Assembly (NCBI GenBank): GCA_023935145.1
Contig: CM043704.1
Coordinates: 94,141,873 to 94,205,872 of the forward strand
Direction: 5' to 3'
Source of the DNA: Bretschneidera sinensis
Lineage: Eukaryota; Streptophyta; Magnoliopsida; Brassicales; Akaniaceae
DNA: 64,000 nt
The position numbers were made by a program, and so were the translations under genes. The notes beneath the pieces were generated by a model. The model saw only the letters and a program-made list of their open reading frames with translations, ran no database searches and was not told the DNA's origin. This document shows positions 48,542 through 60,972 of this stretch, in pieces; positions within the stretch are counted from its first letter, which is position 1, and every line of letters begins with the position of its first letter.

Positions 48542-48832
48542 CTATATGCAAAAAGTTGTGCCAGCAATATACAAAAGGTCACTCTCAAGATTTTTCCATT
48601 TCAAAGGTGATTGGGGGACCTTTTAACCCTTGGAAGCCATGATTCCATCGACACCCTAAATATATATATTTCAAAGTATATTTAAAAAAAATATAATTAT
48701 AAACATAAATCTTAAGAAAATAATCACCATTCAAATGCACAAATTAATTATAGTCAAAATTTTTCTTTAAATTAATTATAATTTTTTTATAATTCTATTT
48801 TGATATTTTGTCTTACAATCAAATTACATACC

Positions 48833-48836
<4 letters not shown>

Positions 48837-48875
<39 letters not shown>

Positions 48876-48876
48876 T
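48837..48876. repeat. Compound AT/AC microsatellite
   Basis: An AT dinucleotide run (48837-48862) passes directly into an AC run (48863-48874). Confidence 0.9.
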
Positions 48877-49874
48877 AATAAAACAACCATCATTCAAACA
48901 TCAATGGATAAAGATAAAGTATCACCTACATCATCCAAAATCCAAATACTAACACAAGCAACATTAATCTGATAATTTATCACCTATATCATTCAAGATA
49001 GAGTTGTTTTTTCTTATGGAACTATCCCCGAATTTGATCAATCCCCAATTGAAGAGAAAGAGTGAAAATTCTTAAATTACTCACTTAAAATTTTAAAAAA
49101 AATATAAAAAATTAATATTTTTCGACCGAAACGAACCGAAACAAAAGATGAAACGAAGTATAGGAGTGATTCGTTTCGGTTTAGTGTTAAAATCGAAATG
49201 TTTCGACCGAAATGAAATTAAATTTACAACATTGCTCTCCTGTCCAACTACCACATTATACCACATGAATTTTTAATTTTTTTTGGGTAAATTAATTAAA
49301 TAACTGGTGCAAGCCTCCAGAGCCAACCTCACGTCGACTACCAAGAGGGAAAAGAACACAAAACAGAGTCTATCTGTTAATGGAATCTCTCCATTCTCAA
49401 ATTCATCAATCAGCAAAAATGGGCAACTGCCTTTTTCCTCCATCACTGCCACTCTTAAAGGATTACATATGATGCTATAGTTTAGGAAATAAACTAGGAA
49501 AGAATTGCCAACATAGCAACAGAATCTTAAGGAAATAAATTAGGAAAGAATTATCAACTTAACAAAAGAATTTCGAAATAACTAAATAAGAAATTTAGCA
49601 GCTGAATAAGTCTCCATCCTCCACGATTCAAGGAGCAGTTTCCGCCTGGGAACTGTGCTCTAGATTTGCATCAATAAACCATGAGAGAATTGTTGAAATT
49701 TTAGCTCAAATCTCCTCCACAAGTAGGACTTCTATTTGGTTTGAAAAAAAAATGGTTTCTTATTTTATAGTTGTTTGTTCTATAGTATGAGTGTAATAGT
49801 TTTTGTTTGTTCTAGTAGGAGTAGTAATAGTTTATTATGTTATTCTTTTTCTAGTAGTATTAAGAAAATTTTGT

Positions 49875-50545
49875 TGAGAATTTTTCAAAAAAAATCCACA
49901 CAAATAGTCATAGCTTCGATATCACTTACTGAGAATCTAACATCCAATCAACAACTACATCATCACAATAGCAAAAATAAAGAGAAATTAAACACAAATT
50001 TTAACGTGGTTCGACACAACTCTTTGCCTACATCCACGAGTCAATCATTATTCCACCTCTCTTTACAACTATTGGATGGAGGAAAGCTGTTAAAACTCAT
50101 TACATCACAATACACATTTTTCTAGACAAAACTGTGTGAAAACTCTTCCCAATCTTACAACTCAAACCCCAGTATACCCAATGTTCACTCAACCAATAAA
50201 ACCCTCTTTTACAAGTTATATTTGTGTTTTCGTTTGCTACACTCTACATTTGACAAAGTATTCCCACTACAAAAATAGGGGAAGAGATTAATTTTCTTGA
50301 TACCCATATTTATAATAACTAGTACCTACATCTTTTTGACACATAGAAAATGTTGAATTATAACTACTTACAATAACACTTCTATCCAATGTGGGATTTG
50401 AGGAGTATCCTAACAAATTTCACTCTCAACTTAAATCCCCACACACTTCGATCCCTCGTCGAGTTTGCCTTCACTCGATAAAAAAACCTATGTTTTAATC
50501 AGGTCTTTAATATCACTTAATCAGATTTTGGGCTTAATCCCAACA
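49875..50545 (-). repeat. 3' LTR of the copia remnant
   Basis: About 671 bp, ending (plus strand) AATCCCAACA. Collinear with 50659-51345, with scattered substitutions and short indels. The ORF 49775-50125 runs into it and is not a gene. Confidence 0.7.
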
Positions 50546-50640
50546 ATCTTCCACCTAGGCTTAAAATCTAATCTTCAATAGCAAATCTGACTTACTTCTT
50601 AACCACATCAATTCTTTAAATTTTTGCCATTGTCGAACCA

Positions 50641-50653
50641 GGTTCTAATACCA
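50641..50653 (-). promoter_or_regulatory. Primer-binding site of the copia remnant
   Basis: Minus strand TGGTATTAGAACC differs by two bases from the usual TGGTATCAGAGCC, complementary to initiator tRNA-Met. It lies five bases from the LTR end. Confidence 0.7.
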
Positions 50654-50658
50654 CTTAT

Positions 50659-51345
50659 TGGAAATTTTTCACTAAAAATCCATCCAAGATCCACACAAAT
50701 AATCATAGCTCGGATACCATTTGCTAGGAATTTGACATTCAATCAACAATCACAATAGCAAAAAATAAAGAGAAAATAAACACAAAAATTTTAACGTGGT
50801 TCGACACAACTCCTGCCTACATCCATGAGTTAATCACTATTCCATTTTTCTTTACAATTTTTGGATGAAAGAAAACTGTTAAAACTCACTGCATCACAAT
50901 ACACATTTTTCTAGGAAAAACTGTATAAAAACTCTTCCCAATCTCATAACCCAAACCCCAATGTATACACACAATGTTCACTCAACCCTTAGATCAATAT
51001 AAAATCCAATTTTACAAGTTATATTGGTGTTTAGTTTGCTACACTCTACATTTGACCAACTATACCTATTTCAGGAATAGGGTAAATGACTAACTCTCTT
51101 GATGCCCATATTATAATAAATAGTCCCCACATATATTTGACACATAGATGATGTGAGACTAGAACTACTTACAATAACATTTCTCTCCGATGTGGGATTT
51201 GAGGAGTATCCCAACAAATTCTTCTCTCGACTCAAACCTCCAAACACTTCTATCCCTCGCTGAGTTTGCCTCCACCCGATCAAAACCCCCTGTTTTAATC
51301 GAGTCTTCAATACTACTTAATCAGATTTTGGCTTTAATTCCAACA
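50659..51345 (-). repeat. 5' LTR of the copia remnant
   Basis: About 687 bp, ending (plus strand) TTAATTCCAACA. The upstream partner of 49875-50545. Confidence 0.7.
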
Positions 51346-52089
51346 AATATCCTCTATATAAAAGGGATAAGGGTCTATTACTAAAGCTAAGTTGAGAGCT
51401 TTAGGTGTGTTTGGGTTTGAGGTTATCAAGTAGAGAAAACATGAGCTAGGTTATGAGTTTTGGTTGTATTAAGGTTTTTGAATTATGAGGTAATAAGAGT
51501 TTAGTAACTTTATTTTTTCTAAAGTTGTAATTGAAGATTAATAAAGTAGTAAATTTGTTGGTTGACGTAGCCAAAGAAGTTATAAAACCACGTTAAAATT
51601 GATGTTTTTACTTTTTATTTATTTTACTTATTTAATTATTGTGGTTGTATTTTTTAACCTAAATATGAGTATGTGAATTTAAAGATAAAATTTCAACAAT
51701 AACAAACAATAAAGTCCACCATCAACTAGACCAACAAGAAATAACTCAACCATCGACTGCACCAATCTGACAAATCTCTTTCTTTGTTTTCTATCCTACA
51801 CTACACCTATTTTCTAATCGAATTTCGATTTAATGTTGATTAACATGCCAAATTGAGGCACACAAAAAAGTTGAGATTGCCCACACCTATTTCGACCATA
51901 TTTAACTGCACTTAATTTATATGTTTTTTTAATGATATGTTATATTCGTTTGAGAGAGAGAGATTGAGGGAACGAGAGAGAGAGATTGAGTGATGAGATC
52001 TATTGTTAAAACTTAAAAGATAAATGGTCAGACGAATTACATCTATTGCCATAAAGAGGACATAATAATTTCTTCACAAAAAACTTGAT

Positions 52090-52440
52090 ATTCTTTTGTC
52101 AAATCACAAAAAGTAGAATCGAGTCAAGCAAGTTTGAGTTAATAAGTGTTCTAGTTTGGTTCGTGAGTCAAAAGACAATCAAGATAAGTCCAAGTTCAAT
52201 TTTTTTAAGCTAAAGCTCACTTGAAAAGGAAATATTGAACTAATTAATTTAAAGTTATAATTTTAAATTTATTTTATAATATTTATATATATAAATTAAA
52301 ATTATAAATTTAATCAAGCTAGCTAGTAAGTTTACTGAATCTAATTCGACATTATTCGAACTTAAGTTAATTGGTTATTTAAGTCAAAATCCTTACTCGA
52401 GTTTGATTTAATCAAGCTTCGAACCGAGTCTTTTGAGCGA
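52090..52440. repeat. Dispersed CTCGAG-rich repeat, copy 4
   Basis: Contains TAGCTAGTAAGT, repeated AAGTT/CAAG words and a TTACTCGAGTTTG end, similar to copy 3. No coding potential. Confidence 0.5.
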
Positions 52441-52449
52441 ATCCAGCTT

Positions 52450-54585
52450 GTCTCACTTTCACCTCTGCCCAGAATCATCAAGTCAGGTGTGGCTGTTAAA
52501 CTGTCCAGTTAGTTTGTCCTTCCTAACAAGCCCTTAAAGAGCGGTTGTGCCTAATCTGTCACTACCGGTTCACGGTCGTTCGAGGGTATCCTTTCCGCCA
52601 TGTATAATGCTCTATACAAACTCTCAAAACCTATGTAACGAACCAGTATATCCTTTACATCTAAATTTCTCTGCCTACTTGTTCTATGACACTATAAAGC
52701 GCTTAAAATATCTTTTTTTTGGAAGCAAGGAGAAGTCGCTGCAGCTGTTTGATTTGATGCCTGAATGATTTCTCGTGGAGCATGGTCATTTCAGGGTTTG
52801 CAAAAGCGGGTAAGCTAGGAGTTGCACAGAGGTTGTTTAATGGCATGCCAAGGAAAATATGTGTTGCGTGGAACACAATGATTGATGGCTATGCACGAAA
52901 TGGATATCCTGGAGAAGCTCTTAGGCTGTTTAAGGAGTTGAAATTTTGTGGTGATATTTTTATATTGGCAACAATTATTAGGGCTTGCACTTAATTGGCA
53001 GCTCTCAGATGTGGCAAGCAGATACATGCTCGTATTGTGATTGATGGAGTGGAATTTGACTCGGTCTTCGCTGATTAATTTATATGGAAAATGTGGTGAT
53101 ATGGGTAGTACAAATAATGTTTTGAATATGATGAAGGAACAAGATGACTTTTCTCTATCGGCATTGATTTCATGTTACGCAGATTGTGGTAGAATGAATG
53201 ATGCTAGAAGAATTTTAGTTAGAAAAACAATCCATGTGTTGTGCTATGGAATTCAATGATATCTGGATATGTTTCAAACAATGAGGAAACAGAAGCATTA
53301 AATCTGTTCAATAAGATGAGGGGAAATGGAGTTCAGGAAGACTCATATACATTTGCAAGTGTTTTGAGTGCCTGCTGTAGTTTAGGCTATTTAGGACAGG
53401 GTAAACAAATGCAATGCCCATGCTTGTAAAATTGGGGTTACTATGACATTGCTGTTGCTAGTGCTCTGGTTAACGCATACTCCAAGTGTGGAAGCCCTAA
53501 TAATGCTTGTAAACTATTTAGTGAGGTCAAATCCTATAACACAATCTTGCTTAACTCCAAGATCACAGTTTATTCCAATTGTGGAAGAATTGAAGATGCA
53601 AAACAGATTTTCAAGACAATGCCAAGTAAAAGTTTGATATCATGGAATTCAATGATAGTGGGTCTTAGTCAAAATGGTTGTTCAATTGAAGCTATAGATT
53701 TTTTTTTGCAAGATGAATAAGCTGGACTTGAGAACTAGCCTGGCTAGTGTGATCAGTGCATGTGCTAGTATTTCTTTCTTGAACTTGGTGAACAGAATTT
53801 TGCCAGAGCTACTGTCGTTGGTCTTGAATCTGATCAGATAGTTTCTTCCCTGTTGATTTCTACTGCAAGTGTGGTTTTGTTGAGTATGGTCGAAAAATAT
53901 TTGACACAATGATAAAATCATATGAAATCTCTTGGAATTCGATGTTAATGGGTTATACTACAAATAGTTTCTTGTTGATTTCTACTGCAAGTGTGGTTTT
54001 GTTGAGTATGGTCGAAAAATATTTGACATGATAAAATCAGATGAAATCTCTTGGACTGCGAAGTTAATGGGTTATGCTACAAATGGTTATGGATTTGAAG
54101 CATTTAATATGTTCAAGGAAATGAGGAATGCTGGTGTGAGTCCCACTGATATTACCTTTACCGGGGTTCTGTCTGCCTGTGATCATTGTGGACTGGTAGA
54201 AGAGGGACGGAAGTGGTTTGATGCAATGACATGGGACTATCATGTTGGTCCAGGGATAGAGCACTACTCTTGCATGGTTGATCTTTTTGTTCGTGCTGGT
54301 TGTCTTGATGATGCATTCAATCTTATTGAGCATAAGCCTTTTCAAGCAGATGCAGGTATGTGGCCATCGGTTTTAAGAGGTTGTGTCATGCATGCAGATA
54401 AAACTCTTGGGAAGAAGGTGGCAGAGAAAATTATTGAACTTGATCCTCAGAATTCATGTACTTATGTACATCTCTCCAGCATGTTAGTCATCTCTGGAGA
54501 CTGGAAAAGATCAGCACTAGTGAGAAAGGTAATGAGAGGGAAGCAAGTGAAAAAGAAACCAGGTTGCAGTTGGGCATTAGGTTGA
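52450..54585 (+). pseudogene. PPR protein pseudogene, E-type, near full length
   Basis: Successive frames encode PLS-type PPR repeats: FAKAGKLGVAQRLFNGMP, AWNTMIDGYARNGYPGEAL, ALISCYADCGRMNDARRI, LWNSMISGYVSNNEETEAL, then a longer frame (54028-54585) with YGFEAFNMFKEMRNAGVSP, HYSCMVDLFVRAGCLDDAFN and an E domain ending KKKPGCSW. The order resembles Arabidopsis At1g77010 (recognised from memory, not searched). At least five frame breaks and stops (for example near 52767, 52992, 53255, 53427 and 53700-54030) remove function. Intact relatives are intronless mitochondrial RNA-processing factors. A 122-bp tandem duplication lies near 53851-54093. Confidence 0.85.
53851..54093. repeat. 122-bp tandem duplication inside the PPR pseudogene
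   Basis: TGTTGATTTCTACTGCAAGT occurs at 53851 and 53973. The following roughly 115 bp match with a few substitutions and a 2-bp difference (GACACAATG/GACATG). Confidence 0.85.
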
Positions 54586-55849
54586 ATAGAGATCTTGGCT
54601 GTGAAAAATTAACCAATTCAAGTAAAAATCACTTTTATAAGGAGTAAACACATTATTCTTTCTGGGTTTGTTGATAATTTATAGGTTGGACCTAGCTCAG
54701 TTACTAGCAAGTTCAAAATGTCTGTTTACCCTTTGCTTGAATAATTTGTCACATCAGTCGCCTGATGATGCCATGGCTACACACCTTCATTTGCTTCACC
54801 ACTATGATTGGGGTAAGGTAAGCTATTATTCTTTTAGTATATGGTATGGTAATTTCCTTCTTAGGCACTGCAGTAAGCATGTGGCTGCTTAGTCTGACAC
54901 TAGAGAGTAGAGATCGAATAGCAAAGACTTACAGTCAGACAAGCGGTCGATGGAATTCTCATGTGGAAAACTAACCAAGGCTAGCACAGGCAAAGAAGCA
55001 GGTTTGGGCTGTGTGACCTCCTTTGATATGTGAAAGTCGGGTCTTGTTCCGTTGCAGTGACACGGGTTATGATGATTTTTCTTTGTTGGAGAGTCACAGC
55101 TAGCAGAGCACTCAATCATATGATGAGATATACCTCGTCCTTGACTCCTGAAGGAAGAAACTATTGGGCAAGGAAGAAAGGTTAGATTATGATTATGCAA
55201 GAAGTAGGTCTCCTAAGAATTAAAGGTAATAATAAAAAATAAAATAAAATGGGAGTTCTTTTTTTTTTATTTTTTATAAGTAAAGTAGGAGTTCTACTAT
55301 TGTCTCAGATGAACTCAATCCCTTAAAATAGTACAAATGGAGATTGCAGTTTTAGATCAGTGTGACTATGTTATGGACACTTGTTACCAAGCTCTAACCA
55401 AGAAGTTTTAGGGAAAGACAGCATTTTGAAATATATGTCCATAATACTTGCAAATTTCAGTTGCATATCTTAGATCTAGTGCAAGCAAATGATGAAATTT
55501 AGGCATTCTTAATCGTTCTGCTATGGAACAGCTCCAGCTGATATATTCTGCTCTTCTAAATCAAGAATTCAATGAAGTTGAGGTATCAATGTTTGTTTCA
55601 ATCCTTCTCTCGTCAGTATGCATTACACATAAAGTTAAAAAGAACCCAGTAAACCACAAATCGGCCCCAGTGGAAAGCAACAAGAAAGATGAGCTATATA
55701 ATATTACAAGCTGGGGACTAGTACCCATGAAACCAATTAACATTGCTTAATACAAGAGAGGTTGCAACAAAAAGGAAGAGGAACTTAGAATTGAAGCCTA
55801 CAATTGTGGTACAGTTTACAACTGATCTCGATGTAAGGGAGGGAGGTAC
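54586..55849. other. Spacer between the PPR and LINE pseudogenes
   Basis: No gene is supported. A T-rich tract at about 55258-55280 followed by TATAAGTAAAGTAGG resembles the reversed poly(A) end of the LINE in intron 5 (TTTTATAAGTAAAAG near 31321), so a LINE tail may lie here on the minus strand. Confidence 0.4.
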
Positions 55850-58140
55850 ATTATGCTATCAGCCTATCGCAACCCCTTTGGAACTGTAACACTGGAAACA
55901 TTAAAGCATGAAGATCACCCTATGCATGGAGTTAGGAAAGGCAACCGTCATGGAGATTCAAGAGTATTACATGAAATTGATCTGAAAATAAGCGAGCTTC
56001 CCCAGGCTCAAACAGTTCATCAACAACCCCAAGCATAAATCAGAGCAATAGATACATAACCCAGGAGAATCCTCAAGAGTCCAAATCCCATTCCAACCCC
56101 GCTAACCATGATTAAGATTATGGTTTGGAATGTTCGTGGGGCAGGACGCCCAGATTTTCTGACTGAGCCTTCATGCATTGCTAAGCCATTATCGTCCTCA
56201 AGTGGTCATGCTTTTAGAGACTCATATCTCTGCATTTCTCACATCTAAAATTCTACCTCAAACTCCAATGTCAGGGGCAGTGATTATGGATGCAGCTGGG
56301 CATGCTGGTGGGGTTTGTCTTTTATTGATTTGGGAGTTTCCCAAACTTCAGCCCCTCTCTTCCAACCATGGAGTCCTGTTTGCTATTTCAGCTGTCTATC
56401 AATATCCTAATCAGAGTCAGCATCGTCTTCTTTAGCTTCTTCAATAACTGATAAATGGGTTGTTGTTGGAGATTTTAACTACATTCTTTATTTAGACGAA
56501 TACTTTAGTCAGGCACGTTAAGTCATGTCCACTATTACTCAATTTAGAAATTCTATTGCTCAGTCTAATTTAATATACCTAGGGTTTTCAGGGCCTAAGT
56601 TTACTTGGTCGAATAAAGAGTCCTATGCTACTCATGTCTGAAAATTTTAGTTAGAGCTTTTGCTCATAATTTATATAGTTATCTGCTTACTTTAATGCTA
56701 TTATGATAAATATTCCTACTTCAGGTTCTGATCACTCTGCCATTCTAATTGATTCGAATCCTAACTGTCCTCGTCTGCCTGCTAGATTTAGATTAGAAAA
56801 ATCTTGGTTGTGTAGATCTGATTATGAATCTATTGTATCTCAAGCTTGGAATCAATCAAGAGTAGGGTCCAATGCTTACCAATTTGCCTATAATTGTTAT
56901 TTAAATAACATTCCTTCCTGAATTGACAATTTAAGGCAATCCCTTGCTTCTATCCAATCAGAGATACACTCTCCTTCTGAAGAGTTGTTTAATCAAGAAA
57001 AATGGTCTCAAAATCTTAGCCTTCTCATGAAGCAGAAAGAGCTTTATTGGTCCCAATGAGCTCATCATAAATGGATCAAGGCAGGCGATTCAAATACTTA
57101 ATTTTTCATTCCCTTGCAAAAGCAAAAAGAATCATGAATCTGATATCATCTGTTAACGCCAAAAAGAAGTGAAGGGAGACTTTGGTATACTAGGTCTAGA
57201 AGGGATGGAGTGTTTGTCTGATACGGCCTCAGACAAATGATAAGTATCTAGGTACATCTTAAATATTGTTAGAACTTAGAAGCAGATCAAATTATAAAGG
57301 CATGCCTTTCACTATGTCTAGATTCAACAGATCAACATTTGATTTCCTTTTGGATAAACTCAATGCTAAAATTTAAACTTGGTATAATAAGTTTCTTTCT
57401 TACGCTGGTAGATGCACTTTGGCGAATTCTGTTGCTAATACCCTCCCTATTTATGCTACGTCAGTTTTTAAAATTCCTACTAGTGTTTGCAAAAACTTTA
57501 CTAGAAGAATCAAATCCTTCATTTGGCATGGTAGCCCTCATTCTACCAATGCTTCTCCAATCAAATGGTAAACTGTTGTGCAGCATAAAAATCATGGTCG
57601 CTTTGTTGTTAGAGATTTAGATTGCTTGAATAAAGCATTACTTTTAAAACTTCTCTGAGAGTGCTTACTCAGCCTCAATCATTATGGGTTCGGGTCCTTA
57701 AATCTAAGTATTTCTCTAATAATGATTTCTTCAGTGCTCATCATTCTTCTAATGCTTCTTTGCTAAAAAAACATTCTTTTAATGCTTCTAGATTTTGGTC
57801 AGGTCTGATCAAGTATATGCCAAATTTCAATAATCTTCAGAATTGGAAAATAGGAGATGGTAATTCTGTTGACTTTGGGAAGATATCTGGTGTGTGCCTC
57901 AAAACTTGTGTAACTGGCTTCATGATCTGATTCCTCTTAATATGCTTAATTTATCTGTGGTCAATATCATCAATCAAAATACAAGAACATGGGATCTGTC
58001 AGGCATTTCTCATATTATTCCTACTCGTCTTGCTCGTATACATGTAATCAAATGGCAAATTCAGGCACAGTCCATTGTCAAGCTCATAATCCTACAGAAA
58101 ATACAGGCAACCGAATGGCGCATGATTACGAGAAAGGGAA
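55850..58140 (+). pseudogene. L1-type LINE pseudogene with the RT core deleted
   Basis: Reading plus strand. IMVWNVRGAGRPDF at about 56110 begins an AP-endonuclease domain, continued by VVMLLETHISAFLTSKIL, WVVVGDFNYIL and GSDHSAILIDSN. A linker follows (KQKELYW, KWIKAGDSNT near 57030-57105). Instead of the reverse-transcriptase palm, the sequence jumps to the post-RT part (FLSYAGRCTLANSV near 57390, SLWVRVLKSKYFSNNDFF near 57680, WKIGDGNSV near 57845). Many stops and shifts occur. The missing segment points to an internal deletion of roughly the whole RT domain. Sequence upstream of 56107 may be the tail of ORF1. Confidence 0.75.
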
Positions 58141-58305
58141 GATGAAGGCTTGAATAAAGATTTTAAGCACTTTGAAACAGAGATATTCCAGCTAGTTAGC
58201 AGACTAGAACATCAGCTTTAAAATGCTAAAAATCTGATTAAAAAAAAACCGTGCTGAAGCCTAACCCTTGCATCAAAAGAGGAAGCTTACTTGAGCAATT
58301 CCAAA

Positions 58306-60972
58306 TCAAACAGACCTGTTGTACAGGCCAAGCAATGGTTTCTCTCTCTCTTCAACTCTCTTCTTTGCCGCCTCCCTAGCTCTAAGGGCAGCTGCCTCTT
58401 CTGCAGTCATTTTCTTCGGCTTTTCATCTTGCCTTTTTCTCTTGCCAACAGCAAGTGAAGAAGGAGCACCTTTGACTGATCTCATGGGGTTTAGAGAAGC
58501 TGAAATAACCGACCCAGGTGCTGCCCCATTTTGATTTTTGGCGGCATCTTTTTTTTCTGTAACTGGTCCTGGCCCTGAAGCTGACAATGGCTTTTTCATA
58601 ATGGGTACTTTAACTTTAGTATCTGATGAAACACTACTTGCAGCATATGCTTCTTCCTGAGTCACCCACTTGCCTGTTGCATTTCGTCTCAAGTAAATAT
58701 ACCATAAACAGATAAGCTATCTAAGAAGATAGTCATAGGTGAAACAGTTAAAAAAAAGCTCCAAGTCAAAAACTCCCATTGTGTGACTCCATACCTATAG
58801 CATCAGAGTAGTAAAATCCAGAGTTTGAATCATAATACAGACCATCAGCTTGGTTGTAGTAATAGCCTGAAGTGCTGTCATACTCCCATTCTGTCATAAT
58901 TTAGCTGTATCAGTTTGAACAGTACCATAATCAAGACTAAAAAACAGATACATAAATCACCACTGAAATCACATTTATCCAAATAATGAACAATTAAAAT
59001 GATCTTGGACCTGACAGAGATTCAAGGTCATGTCCACTAGGCTCACTCCTGGGTACCAACTATCAAGCAAGGACAAACATAAATATTAAGCAGGATTTTG
59101 TAGGCCTTCTAGATGTTGATTGAAGATAATCTAAAAGCTAGAGAAGGTCTCACCATGGTAAACAAATCAAAGGCATAAAAAACCATTATGCCAACCAAGG
59201 AATTGCAAAGTAAATGAAGCAAGCTACATATTATTAGGTTGTCAGGCACAGCTGGGTCCAAATTGGCAAACAACCAGGTAATTGTTCCAAGCTCGTTCAA
59301 TTGTCATATTAGCCTGAACAAGAAGTTGCTTGGTAACTATGTAGCTCAAACTTGTATTTGTGCAGTACAGTATTTTTATTAGAGCGATTCTGAGCCAAAA
59401 AAATACTCAGGACCATACAACCGATGGATAATGTCAATGAACAGTACAAATTTACTAAAGAAGTTGTTGCTTGGTAACTATTGTTCAAACTTGTATCAAA
59501 AACTATAGCTGATATTTTAACTACCATAGAATTTACAGATACTTACTCCCTTGACCATCATCTTGCACATTTAATGCTTTGACGTTGGACTTTCCAGCTT
59601 CTTCAATCTTTGCTATATCTTTCTGATAGCTACGCTTTGCTTTCTGGCAGACAGTTACAATAAAAGAATGTAATCTGTATCTCGAACATAAATAGCAATG
59701 CATAATTCATTTGTATATACTCTAATCACAATTTCACATAAGTTTCATGGTCTGCTCAAGGTAAAATTAGCAGAGATCCAATAAACCAATGTTCATGGAA
59801 CTTATATTTGATATCTCGTATTACAATTGGGAAGCTCTCCACATACAGAATTGCATACATATTAAGGATATTCTGACCTGCCGACATGAGAAATGAACTA
59901 TTAAATGAACAATGCATACAGAAATTACCGAATTCTACTACTTCTAATCTTTTTCTTTGCAAACTATAATATATCCATACATGTCATAATATAACATGAA
60001 TTCTACCGTGTTCTGTTGTTAACCTTGAATGCTAAGTTGATTTAGTAACTATCAGCGGTAGGTATTTCAATATTATTATGCATTACAATTCATATTCAGC
60101 AAAATCTGATTACAAATTTAGATTCTTAAAATGATTTCTGTACCCCAATCTCTTCAATCCAGACATTGTAAAGATTAAAGAATGCACGTATTTCCAAATT
60201 TTTCATGCTCACATGTCTTTCAAAGGAGAGGGATTAAGGTGAATTCTTTCTGGATCAGGTAACTTAATGCAGTTTCAAGTTAAATGAAATGAACAATCAT
60301 CAACATAAGAGATGTATAATGTTTTTTATTAAGACTTACAGCTTCAATCTGTTGAAGGGCATGGGCAGCTTCCTTCTGCTCTTTCTCCTTGGCAACATTC
60401 TGTGCTCTCATATCAGCAAGCTTCTTGCTGACATTGTCCCTGTGACGTTGGCCAAGCTCATGGTTTCTAATGCTCGACGGATTGTTCTGTATGAATATTT
60501 TGCAGAAGTCGCACCATTTGTTTCCTTGACTTACCCAATACTGATAAACACCCAAATGAAGAAAACATAAAATCAGTTAATATGGCTGTTTGTTTTATCA
60601 TTATTATGGAACAAACAAAATAAGAACTGAACACAACTTCAACCAATATCGAACCAAAGTTTATTAAGAACTAATACTTCCACTTTCAAGACCTAAAATT
60701 TAAAGCATTGGTAAAATTTAAGACCGTTGACATACTGAAACAAATAAATTTCATTCTTTAAAGTACTCTATTTGAACCCTAAAATGTGTTGAATGATGAT
60801 AATAATATAACTCCTCTAAATTACTACTAAATAACCTCTTTTTCTTCTTTTGGTAACAAATAGTAGCTATTAAGAAGATCTTCATAAACAAAAAGGTAGA
60901 AAAGTGATAAATCTCGCTAAGCAAGTAAAAATATAATTAAAAAGACCAAATTATTGATTTTACCTCAGTCAT
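58306..60972 (-). CDS. ZOP1: ZOP1-like zinc finger and OCRE domain protein (256 aa, 5 exons)
   Basis: Exons on the minus strand: 60972-60964, 60540-60340, 59643-59547, 58890-58795, 58673-58306. Together they give exactly 257 codons including TGA. The nine-base first exon encodes MTE. A U1-type zinc finger follows with C13, C16, H30 and H36 (WCDFCKIF, NHELGQRH), then a Lys/Glu/Ala helix. An OCRE domain sits at about 103-136 (EYDSTSGYYYNQADGLYYDS), and a basic tail ends in KPLLGLYNRSV. Arabidopsis ZOP1 binds nucleic acid and links pre-mRNA splicing with RNA-directed DNA methylation; this match is from the domain order and conserved tail. The tiny first exon is supported only by frame and splice sites. 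It is divergent from the gene at 62001. Confidence 0.88.

Larger units (their letters stand above)
49875..51345 (-). mobile_element. Ty1/copia remnant: two LTRs around a roughly 110-bp interior
   Basis: On the minus strand: LTR (51345-50659), primer-binding site (50653-50641, TGGTATTAGAACC), about 95 bp, a purine tract (AGGTGGAAGAT, 50557-50546), second LTR (50545-49875). The LTRs start TGTTGGAATT and TGTTGGGATT and stay collinear with period near 790 bp, sharing TTAACGTGGTTCGACACAAC. No coding sequence remains, so this is a deletion derivative or TRIM-like miniature. The LTRs are noticeably diverged, and no matching target duplication was found. Confidence 0.75.

Noticed and set aside
54889..55200. 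Minus-strand ORF of 103 residues
   Set aside because: No recognisable domain and no promoter context. Treated as chance.
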